Source: an uncultured Steroidobacter sp. (lineage in GTDB: Bacteria; Pseudomonadota; Gammaproteobacteria; Steroidobacterales; Steroidobacteraceae). From it: 64,000 bases of DNA. Every line of letters starts with the position of its first letter. Position 1 is the stretch's first letter. Shown here piece after piece: positions 7,558 through 14,439 of the stretch. The position numbers and the translations under genes were made by a program. A model generated the notes under the pieces. That model ran no database searches and was not told the DNA's origin. It saw nothing but the letters and a program-made list of their open reading frames with translations. Location of the stretch: contig NZ_CALFXI010000100.1 of assembly GCF_937958065.1 (NCBI RefSeq), forward strand, positions 62,001 to 126,000. The letters are read 5' to 3'.

Positions 7558-7855
7558 TCTCCAACCGACCTGCCTGAGAAATCTTCTCTAATTTCAGCGC
7601 GCCAACAGGCATAATTCTGTCAAATAGCTCAAGGGCGATCCGCGGCCGAACGCTCCCGTAGTCCCGCAGCGCGCCCGATGCAGTCTCCGGCTCCGGATCC
7701 TTGTTTCTGTGGAGCATTCGGTGGCGATGGCGCCATGCGTCGTCTTACGTTGCGCGTTGGACGATTTGCCGTCGATCGCAGCTCCGCCGAGCGGGATCCG
7801 ACCCGTGACAGCAGAGCCGCCAGGTTTCTTGTCGTTGGCAATCTGAGGAGAGTCC
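7558..7855 (+). other. Non-coding spacer between the two borosin precursor genes, with a possible promoter
   Basis: With the hairpin, the spacer makes about 345 nt without a convincing gene. CATAAT at 7610-7615 could be a -10 element, but no clear -35 lies at the right distance. The 3' end carries GAGGAGAG just before the second precursor start. I found no further small ORF encoding a SonA-like sequence in it. Confidence 0.35.
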
Positions 7856-8140
7856 ATGTCGAATATCGTCGATGCTTTGGAATGCCTCGGTCGGCAGTCT
7901 CGGCTGCGCTACGCCCAGGGCGATGCGCTGCTGCAGGCACTGGCGCAAGGCGAGCTGGATGCATCGCTGCAGACAGCGATTTTCAGGCAGGACGCCGCAT
8001 CCTTGCAGGCGCTGCTCGGCGTCCACGGCCCCAACATCGGGCTGGTCTACGCCCCCGAAGAAGAAGAAGAACAGCCCGAGGAACAGACCCCGCAGCGTCC
8101 CGAGCAGGTCTTCGCCAGCTCTCAACATCCGCAGCTCTGA
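7856..8140 (+). CDS. Borosin precursor protein 2 (SonA-like, Pro-Asn-Ile-Gly core)
   Basis: A 94-residue paralogue of the protein at 7249, with the same 54-residue helical leader and G55. Its core differs (VHGPNIGLVYAP, 56-67) and is followed by a five-Glu run and a Pro/Gln-rich tail. Alignment with precursor 1 is ungapped to residue 68; V64, A66 and E68 coincide exactly, marking the same core boundary. Strong RBS (GAGGAGAG) just upstream of the ATG. The stop lies 10 nt before the diguanylate cyclase start, so those two genes are translationally linked. Presumed substrate of the methyltransferase at 5866 (inference from family and linkage). Confidence 0.78.
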   Translation: MSNIVDALECLGRQSRLRYAQGDALLQALAQGELDASLQTAIFRQDAASLQALLGVHGPNIGLVYAPEEEEEQPEEQTPQRPEQVFASSQHPQL

Positions 8141-8150
8141 AGATCGAGTC

Positions 8151-9956
8151 ATGTGGCCAGCCATCAGGCGCCTGATCGCTGGTGGATGCGCGGCGTTCTG
8201 GCTGGTCGTCACGCCCTGCCACGCCGCGCTCGACGCGCAGCAGGCGAAGCGATTGCTGACTCGGGCGGACAGCATCAAAACGTCCGACCCGAAGCAGTTC
8301 GCCGAGATCCTCGCGACCTTGGCGGAACACGCCGCGAGTTCCTCCTTGGATACGCCCGAGCGGCAGCACCTGCAGTACCTGCAGGCATGGCGCAATGTTT
8401 ACAGCGGCGACTACACGGCGTCGGTGCCGCTGCTGGAAACGGTCATCGAGGAAGCGGGCGACCCGGCGTTGCGCTTGCGGGCTCGCGCCACGCTGGTCAA
8501 CGTGCACGCGCTCGCGACCAACTACGACGGCGCGTTTTCCCATCTGAACAGATTGCTGGATGAGCTGCCCGAGGTGACCGACCCAAGCGCGCGCCAGCTC
8601 GGCATGCAGGTCGCCGCCTATCTGTACAACAAGATCGGCGAATACGATTCGGCCCTGAGCTATGCCAAGCGGCTGATCGCCGAAAGCGGCACCGGGCGCG
8701 GCGCCTGTCTCGGCGCGCAGCTCGAGTTGCAGGCATTGTATGAAAGCCGACGCGTGCGGGCCGACAGCCCCGAATTGCAGCGAGGCGTCGCGACCTGCGT
8801 GAAGGAAGGCGAATTGCTGATCGCCAACGCGATTCGCACCTACATCGTCAACCTGCATCTGCAGCAGAAACAGTTCCAGGCAGCGATCGAGCTGCTGCTC
8901 GCACATCACGAAGAGGTGCAGCAAACACGCTATCCGCGAGGCATCGCCGAGTGGGATTCGCTGCTGGCGCAGGCCTATCATCAGTCCGGCAACGATGCCG
9001 ATGCGCGCCGCTACGCTCTGCGTACCATCGAGTTTGGCGTGAAGGATCGATATACCGAGCCACTCGTCACGGCGTATCGCGTGCTGTACGAAATCGCCTC
9101 CAGGCAGGGCGACGCGGCCACGGCGCTGTCGTATCTGGAAAAATATGTGTCGGCCGACAAAGGTTACCTGGATGACGTGAGCGCGCGGCAGCTGGCCTAC
9201 GAGCGTGCGAGACACGAGAACGCCTCGAACAAACTGCAGATCGACGCGCTCAACCAGGAGAACAAGCTGCTGCAATTGCAGCGCCAGCTGGCCAGCAAGG
9301 CAGCCGAAACCAGCCGGCTGTACATCGCGTTGCTGATCGTCGTGGTGCTGTTCATCACGCTCTGGGCCTATCGCACCAAACGCTCGCAGCTGCATTTCAT
9401 GAAGCTCTCGCAGGTGGACAGCCTGACCGGCATTGCCAATCGGCCGCGCTTCATTCAACTGGCCGAGGCCGTGCTCGAAGCCGCACACAAGTCGCAACAG
9501 CAGGCCAGTGTGGTTCTGTGCGACCTGGATCATTTCAAATCCATCAACGATCGTTTCGGCCACGCCGCCGGCGATCATGTGCTGCGCCAGGCCGTGAGCG
9601 CCTGCCAGGGCCATCTGCGGGTCAGCGATATTTTCGGGCGCGTCGGCGGTGAAGAGTTCGGCATCGTGCTGCCCGGCTGCGGCCTGGAAGATGCCAAGCA
9701 ACGCGCCGAGCGATTGCGAGTTGCCTTGAGCGCCATCGACCCCCACTACGACGGTCAACGCTGCCCGGTGTCCGGCAGCTTCGGCGTGACCTCGACCGAA
9801 GTGTCGGGCTACGAGCTGCGTCAATTGCTGGCACATGCAGACGCGGCCTTGTATCGGGCCAAAGCCGCCGGCCGCGATCGCGTCGTGCCTTACACGACCA
9901 CCGGGGATGCCCCGGCCGTGCTCGACGACGAGCTGACCAACGCCGGGCGCGCCTGA
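8151..9956 (+). CDS. Periplasmic-TPR diguanylate cyclase (GGDEF)
   Basis: A 601-residue membrane protein making cyclic di-GMP. A signal peptide (to about residue 25, PCHA-A) leads to a periplasmic helical TPR-like array (about 30-350), a coiled segment, and one membrane helix (about 385-405, LYIALLIVVVLFITLW). The cytoplasmic GGDEF domain has an active-site GGEEF at 499-503 and an inhibitory I-site RVSD at 490-493, five residues before the GGEEF, so product feedback is expected. The ATG is 10 nt after borosin precursor 2, and no other start with a better context lies nearby. The TPR region probably senses a periplasmic protein or peptide, and the linkage suggests that the borosin product could be relevant (inference). 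Confidence 0.88.
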   Translation: MWPAIRRLIAGGCAAFWLVVTPCHAALDAQQAKRLLTRADSIKTSDPKQFAEILATLAEHAASSSLDTPERQHLQYLQAWRNVYSGDYTASVPLLETVIEEAGDPALRLRARATLVNVHALATNYDGAFSHLNRLLDELPEVTDPSARQLGMQVAAYLYNKIGEYDSALSYAKRLIAESGTGRGACLGAQLELQALYESRRVRADSPELQRGVATCVKEGELLIANAIRTYIVNLHLQQKQFQAAIELLLAHHEEVQQTRYPRGIAEWDSLLAQAYHQSGNDADARRYALRTIEFGVKDRYTEPLVTAYRVLYEIASRQGDAATALSYLEKYVSADKGYLDDVSARQLAYERARHENASNKLQIDALNQENKLLQLQRQLASKAAETSRLYIALLIVVVLFITLWAYRTKRSQLHFMKLSQVDSLTGIANRPRFIQLAEAVLEAAHKSQQQASVVLCDLDHFKSINDRFGHAAGDHVLRQAVSACQGHLRVSDIFGRVGGEEFGIVLPGCGLEDAKQRAERLRVALSAIDPHYDGQRCPVSGSFGVTSTEVSGYELRQLLAHADAALYRAKAAGRDRVVPYTTTGDAPAVLDDELTNAGRA

Positions 9957-10008
9957 CTTGGTTACCGAGTGTTGCACCTCGCAGCGGCGCAACACTTGGT
10001 TACAATGT
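9956..10008 (+). promoter_or_regulatory. Direct and inverted repeats upstream of the OmpR-type regulator
   Basis: ACTTGGTTAC occurs twice in direct orientation (9956-9965 and 9994-10003, 38 bp apart). Between them lies an 8-bp inverted repeat AGTGTTGC/GCAACACT (9968-9975, 9989-9996). TACAAT at 10001-10006 could be the -10 of the regulator gene. OmpR-family regulators bind direct repeats, so autoregulation is plausible. The first copy begins at the last base of the cyclase stop codon. Confidence 0.45.
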
Positions 10009-10067
10009 CCCCGGGCACGTTCCGACCTCATTGGTCATGATAGGAAGCGGGCCCCCGACGTGATCCC

Positions 10068-10787
10068 ATGACCGACTCTCGCCATATCCTGATCGTCGAT
10101 GACGATCGCGAAATCCGCACGCTGCTGGGCGATTACCTGCAGAAGAACGGCTATCGCACCACCGCGGTGGCCGATGGCAAAGCCATGCGCCGCGCGCTCG
10201 AGCAATCGCACGTCGACCTGATCGTGCTCGACCTGATGCTGCCCGGCGAAGACGGCCTCAAACTCACCCGCGAGCTGCGCGCGCATTCACAGATTCCCAT
10301 CCTGATGCTCACCGCGCTGGGCGAAGAGATCGACCGGGTCGTGGGGCTGGAAGTCGGCGCCGACGACTATCTCTCCAAACCGTTCAGTCCGCGCGAGCTG
10401 GTGGGAAGGATCAAAGCGATCCTGCGGCGGACGGCGCACATGCCGCGCGATCCCGTTCAGAGTGCCGTGAGCGTGTATCGCTTCGGCGATTGGAAACTCG
10501 AGGTGACCGCACGCTCGCTCACGCACACCGACGGCTCTCAACACGCCCTCAGTGGCGCCGAGTTCCGCCTGCTCGCCATTCTGCTGGCGCATCCAACCAA
10601 AGTGTTGTCGCGCTCGCAGCTGATGGAGTTGCTGCGCGGTCGCGACATCGATCCGTTCGATCGCAGCGTGGACGTGCGTATCAGCCGGTTGCGCCAGGTT
10701 CTGCGCGATGACGCGCGCTCGCCGAAAATCATCAAGACGGTTTATGGCGAGGGCTATGTGATGGGCGTGCCCGTCGAGCAGGAATGA
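10068..10787 (+). CDS. OmpR-family response regulator
   Basis: A 239-residue DNA-binding response regulator. The receiver domain (1-120) has acidic D11/D12, phospho-acceptor D55 (IVLDLMLPG), T83 (LMLTAL) and K104 (DDYLSKPF). The winged-helix Trans_reg_C domain (about 140-235) contains LSGAEFRLLAILLAHP, VLSRSQLMELLRG, DRSVDVRISRLRQVLRDD and IKTVYGEGYVM. The downstream kinase overlaps it by 4 nt (ATGA), making a classic operon. A Spy-like gene follows, suggesting an envelope-stress role similar to CpxR (inference). Confidence 0.93.
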   Translation: MTDSRHILIVDDDREIRTLLGDYLQKNGYRTTAVADGKAMRRALEQSHVDLIVLDLMLPGEDGLKLTRELRAHSQIPILMLTALGEEIDRVVGLEVGADDYLSKPFSPRELVGRIKAILRRTAHMPRDPVQSAVSVYRFGDWKLEVTARSLTHTDGSQHALSGAEFRLLAILLAHPTKVLSRSQLMELLRGRDIDPFDRSVDVRISRLRQVLRDDARSPKIIKTVYGEGYVMGVPVEQE

Positions 10788-12190
10788 TGGCTCGGCGGTT
10801 GCTGCCGGACACGCTGTTCGGACGCCTGTTCGTGGCGACGATGGCCGTGATCGGCGCGATGCTGATCGTGTTCATTCTGCTGATCGTTCGCGAGCGTCGC
10901 GAGCTCGCTTTGCTGGACAGCGGCGCGGGCAGCTCGGCGAACACGATTGCCGAAACGAGCCAGTATCTGGCGGGGCTGTCGAAGGAAGAGCGTGACGACG
11001 CTCGGCTCAAACTGCGTGAGCAACGCCTCTCGCCCGAGGACGTGCGCCCGCCTCCGCCGCGCATCCAAGACGCAGAACGAGCCGCCCTGGAACGCTCGTT
11101 CGCCGCTCATCTGCAACGTCATCTCGGTTCCGGGTACAAGGTTTCAACCGGGCCGCCGCGGGCACGCCGCTCCGAAGTCATTCCGCTGCACGCCTTGCGC
11201 CGGGAGCTTCCTGCTCCGGACAGCCCGCCAGCGCCGCTCCGCCGCGATCGAGTCTTCGATGTCACTGTGACATTGCCCGATGGCGACAAAGCCATTTTTC
11301 GCACCTTCGCGCCCCGTTCCGGTCCTCGTCTGCCGCGGCAGATTTTTCTGGAGCTGGGTTTTCTCGCGCTGGCGCTGGGCATCGTGCTCTATGCAATGAC
11401 CCGTACGATCACTCGTCCGCTCGGTGATCTCGCTCGCGCCGCCGACGCGGTCGGTCGAGGCGCAACGACTACGCCGTTGCAGGAATCGGGCGCGCGCGAA
11501 ATTCGCCATGCCACCCGAGCGTTCAACTCCATGCAGGAGCGTTTGCGACGCTATCTCGACAGCCGCACCCAAGTGCTGGCGGCCATGTCACATGACCTGC
11601 GCACACCGCTGACTCGTTTGCGACTGCGCGTCGAATCCATCGACGACGATCAGCTGCGTCAGCGCCTGGTCGAGGATCTGGATGAAATGTCGAGCATGAT
11701 CCGGGGAGCGCTCGGCGTATTCCGCGGACTGAACGATGAAGAAACCCCGGTGCCAGTCGACATCAATGCGCTCGCGCTCGAATTGCAGCGACAGCATGCA
11801 GAACTGGGCGGCGAAGTAGACATCGTCGGCACGGCTCGCGCACCTTACGTTGCAAAGCCGCTGGCGCTGAAACGTTGTCTCGGCAATCTGGTACTGAACG
11901 CGATCCGTCATGCTACCCGCGCCACGATCCAGATCGACGATGGTCCGCAATTGATCGTGCGCGTGCTCGACGAGGGCCCCGGCATTCCCGAAGACATGCT
12001 GGAAAAAGTATTCGAGCCCTTCTTCCGCCTGGAACATTCCCGCAACCGCGACACTGGCGGCACCGGCCTGGGCCTGAGCATCGCGCGCGACATTGCCCAG
12101 GCGCATGGCGGTTCACTGTCTCTCCACAATCGTCAGAACGGCGGCCTGGAAGCCCGGCTGGTGCTGCCAAGAGAAATTACAAATCATTGA
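10784..12190 (+). CDS. EnvZ-type sensor histidine kinase
   Basis: A 468-residue membrane kinase partner of the regulator just upstream. TM1 is at about 15-35, followed by a Pro/Arg-rich periplasmic domain (about 40-185), TM2 at about 188-206, a HAMP domain (about 207-260, TRTITRPLGDLARAADAVGRG), H-box MSHDLRTPLTRLRLR with His270, an N-box region (LGNLVLNAIRHAT) and G-boxes (DEGPGIPEDM, TGGTGLGLSIARDIAQAHGG). The start overlaps the regulator stop by 4 nt. The periplasmic segment has two clusters of basic residues but no recognisable sensor fold. Confidence 0.92.
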   Translation: MMARRLLPDTLFGRLFVATMAVIGAMLIVFILLIVRERRELALLDSGAGSSANTIAETSQYLAGLSKEERDDARLKLREQRLSPEDVRPPPPRIQDAERAALERSFAAHLQRHLGSGYKVSTGPPRARRSEVIPLHALRRELPAPDSPPAPLRRDRVFDVTVTLPDGDKAIFRTFAPRSGPRLPRQIFLELGFLALALGIVLYAMTRTITRPLGDLARAADAVGRGATTTPLQESGAREIRHATRAFNSMQERLRRYLDSRTQVLAAMSHDLRTPLTRLRLRVESIDDDQLRQRLVEDLDEMSSMIRGALGVFRGLNDEETPVPVDINALALELQRQHAELGGEVDIVGTARAPYVAKPLALKRCLGNLVLNAIRHATRATIQIDDGPQLIVRVLDEGPGIPEDMLEKVFEPFFRLEHSRNRDTGGTGLGLSIARDIAQAHGGSLSLHNRQNGGLEARLVLPREITNH

Positions 12191-12216
12191 TCCAGCGTCG
12201 GTTTTTGCCGATGCAG

Positions 12217-12260
12217 TTGGTAACAATTGATTACCGCGGTCAGTAGCGCAGCCGCTTAAT
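12217..12260 (+). promoter_or_regulatory. Candidate operator/promoter of the Spy-like gene
   Basis: GGTAA-CAATTGA-TTACC (12219-12235) is a short inverted repeat 90 nt upstream of the start codon. With the two preceding Ts it gives TTGGTAACAATTG, close to TTGGTTACAATG found upstream of the response-regulator gene. CTTAAT at 12255-12260 could be the -10. A shared binding sequence for the OmpR-type regulator is an inference. Confidence 0.35.
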
Positions 12261-12324
12261 CTGCAAGCGTGTTCTCGAGGACTAGCGCCGCAAGAACACT
12301 CTTTCACCCCAACGGAGACATGAG

Positions 12325-12762
12325 ATGAAAACCAAAGTCACCCTGCTTGCGCTTGCCTGGCTTGCCAGCGGCGTGGCCTTTGCGGCCGACACCACGGCAC
12401 CGACCGCTCCGCCCGCGCGAGTTGCACCTGGCCCGAACATGGATCGCCTGGCGCTGCTGCTCGACCTGGATTCGTATCAGAAGACCGAAGTCGAGAAGAT
12501 CCTGAAGGAACAACGCGAGCAGATGCGCGCCGATTTCGAAGCTGCTCGTGCCTCGGGCACCCGCCCCACGCGCGATGAGATGAAAGCCAAACGTGAGCAG
12601 TCCAAGCAGGAGCTGCACACCAAGCTGAGCGCGGTGCTGAACGAGACGCAGCTGAAGAAGTTCGACGCCCTGCACGAGCGCGGCCCCGGCCCGGGTCGTG
12701 GTCACGGCAAGCGCGACTGGGGCAACAAGGACAATTCGTCCCCCAAGAGCTCGGGTAACTGA
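12325..12762 (+). CDS. Spy/CpxP-like periplasmic protein
   Basis: A 145-residue exported helical protein. The signal peptide is MKTKVTLLALAWLASGVAFA-A with a clean AxA site near residue 20. A four-helix-like region (about 40-115) has the family pattern LDSYQKTEVEKILKEQREQM...LHTKLSAVLNETQLKKFDAL, an LTxxQ-type motif region. A Gly/His/Arg-rich tail (GPGPGRGHGKRD) could bind metal. CpxP/Spy homologues buffer misfolded periplasmic proteins and feed back on CpxA-type sensors, which fits its place directly after the two-component genes. RBS GGAG 7 nt before the ATG. Confidence 0.82.
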   Translation: MKTKVTLLALAWLASGVAFAADTTAPTAPPARVAPGPNMDRLALLLDLDSYQKTEVEKILKEQREQMRADFEAARASGTRPTRDEMKAKREQSKQELHTKLSAVLNETQLKKFDALHERGPGPGRGHGKRDWGNKDNSSPKSSGN

Positions 12763-12770
12763 CGAGCGAT

Positions 12771-12799
12771 GCGACGGCGGTGCTGAGCACCGCCGTCGC
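12771..12799. terminator. Hairpin between convergent genes
   Basis: A perfect 12-bp stem (GCGACGGCGGTG / CACCGCCGTCGC) with a CTGAG loop starts 8 nt after the Spy-like stop. It also lies just downstream, on the minus strand, of the DUF4394 remnant. It could serve both strands, although no long U-tract follows. Confidence 0.7.
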
Positions 12800-12816
12800 T
12801 GTTCGAAGCAGAACTC

Positions 12817-13431
12817 TTACTTGACCGTAGTCTGACCCAGTGTCAGACCGCTCACACCGGCCGGCAACGCGCCCAGATCCGTGGCGCGGCCATTACTCAG
12901 ATCGATCGCATACAAGCGGGTCCCCGAGCCCACCGTCAGTGCCGCGAAACCCAAGCCGGTCGCGGGTGCCGAGGACGTCGTAACGCGCACGCTCGACGGA
13001 ATGTCGAAACCATTCGCTTCGCTGAAATCCAGCGGGTTGCCATTCAACGTGATGGGCTGCGGCGCCGTCAGCGTGCCATTGTTGGGCGGGTTCTGGATGA
13101 ACAGCGTATTGCTGACCGCATCGATCACGTACTGCGTGGTCACACCGCCGGTGAGCGGCTGACCGAAGCTGTTCGTATAAGCGGCTGCACTCACCCCGGT
13201 TGAGCCTGCCGGCCGACCGTTGATCCCGCCGTCCGGATTGATGCGATCGCCGGTGCTCGCATTGTTGTTGCCCGGTGCGCCGTCGTCCGGATTGAGCCGG
13301 AAGTTCAAGCCAGGCCCGGTGACGACGCGAATCCGGTCGACCGTCGGATGCAGAGCTGTCGTGAATTGCAGTGTCTGGCGCGTGCGACATGCGCCTCGAC
13401 GCATGCCGGTAGCTACGCTAAATTGATCCAA
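12817..13431 (-). pseudogene. DUF4394 protein remnant lacking its 5' half
   Basis: Homology to DUF4394 secreted proteins begins abruptly at TVDRIRVVTGPGLNFRLNPDDG (about residue 30) and runs to a normal C-terminus (SGTRLYAIDLSNGRATDLGALPAGVSGLTLGQ). The first ~28 codons do not look like the family, and there is no signal peptide. Intact members begin with a signal peptide and about 100 or more residues of the same repeated fold, which are missing. The break is near 13350, close to the start of the divergent acpH-like gene, so a deletion probably removed the promoter and 5' half. Translation from an internal start cannot be excluded. Confidence 0.7.
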
Positions 13432-13451
13432 TTGACTGGAAGGAAAGTTTC

Positions 13452-14039
13452 TTGAATTGGCTGGCCCATGTCTTTCTGTCCGAGCCGGAGGTCGAATTTC
13501 GTCTCGGCAACCTGCTGGCCGACATCGTCCGGGGAGAAGAGCTGCGCCGCATGAGCGCGGGCTTCCAACGCGGCGTGCAGAAACACAAGCAGATCGATGC
13601 GTTCACCGACTCGCATCCGCTGGTGAAACGCAGTCGCGCGCGAGTGAGCGCCGAATCCCGGCGTTTCAGCGGCGTGCTCGTGGATGTTTTCTACGATCAC
13701 CTGCTCGCGACCCATTGGGATCGCTACTCGCCCATCGTGCTCGATGCGTTCACCGCGAAGTTCTATGCCGACATCGAGGCCAGCAAGATCGAGTTGCCGT
13801 CCTCGGCGCGCGTCACGCTCGATCGGATCATTCGTCACGACCTGCTCGGTTCGTATCGACGCATCGAAGGCGTAGAGCGCTCGCTGCGCCGGCTGTCGGC
13901 CTATCTGTCCTCGCGATGGCGCCGCGAGTTCGCTTTGGAAAAAGGCGTTGCGGACCTGGTCGCGCACCGCGCCGGTTTCGAAGCGGATTTCGCCGAGTTC
14001 TTCCCGCAATTGCAGGCCGCTGCGGCCGAGCGTGCGTAG
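13452..14039 (+). CDS. acpH: Acyl-carrier-protein phosphodiesterase (AcpH-like)
   Basis: A 195-residue HD-like hydrolase that removes the phosphopantetheine arm from ACP. The N-terminus MNWLAHVFLSEPEVEFRLGNLLADIVRG is highly typical. The core carries GVQKHKQIDAFTDSHPLV and SGVLVDVFYDHLLATHW, whose His/Asp residues form the metal site. The start is TTG at 13452, chosen because AAGGAAAG lies 4 nt upstream and family members start MNWLAH. No other start codon in frame fits. Confidence 0.88.
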   Translation: MNWLAHVFLSEPEVEFRLGNLLADIVRGEELRRMSAGFQRGVQKHKQIDAFTDSHPLVKRSRARVSAESRRFSGVLVDVFYDHLLATHWDRYSPIVLDAFTAKFYADIEASKIELPSSARVTLDRIIRHDLLGSYRRIEGVERSLRRLSAYLSSRWRREFALEKGVADLVAHRAGFEADFAEFFPQLQAAAAERA

Positions 14040-14439
14040 CCCGCATTTTGCCGACGTCGAAAAAACCAACACTCGCGGCCTTCACATTGGCGCTCCCGTA
14101 CATCAGGACTTCCGACCACTGACACTCCGTTTCGGTTGGATTAGCTTGGGCGCAGAGCGAACCCGCCCGCGTCGCAACGCGGCAGGGTTCCGGCATGGGG
14201 AGCAGGCGCACGGCCACCGATACTGCGCGAGTACAACGGGAAGGCGTCCGGACAAATTGAATCGCCGCGCCGTTCCACCAAGCCGCCCCTCGCAGGCGGA
14301 ACCAACGAATAGAACCACAGGCAGTATCGGTGGGTGCGCCGGGCCGGGCGTTGGTGTCCCTCTGATATTCCAGCGCCCGAGCTGACCCTACTTGCGAGCC
14401 GCGCCAGGGAGGGGCAGCATGCGGATCGGAGGGATCCGC
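14040..14439. other. 400-nt intergenic region without a recognisable gene
   Basis: Short open frames on both strands have no signal sequence, good RBS or familiar motif. No tRNA cloverleaf or strong terminator was found. It probably holds the promoter of the propeller protein at 14440. Confidence 0.4.

Noticed and set aside
7983..10031. 682-residue open frame on the minus strand
   Set aside because: It lies opposite the TPR-GGDEF gene, which has clear domains; the reverse frame has none.
10784..11064. Minus-strand open frames opposite the sensor kinase start
   Set aside because: Shadows of the kinase periplasmic region; no RBS or motif.
14040..14439. Possible tRNA or small gene in the intergenic region
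   Set aside because: No cloverleaf, CCA end or good start/RBS combination could be found on either strand.
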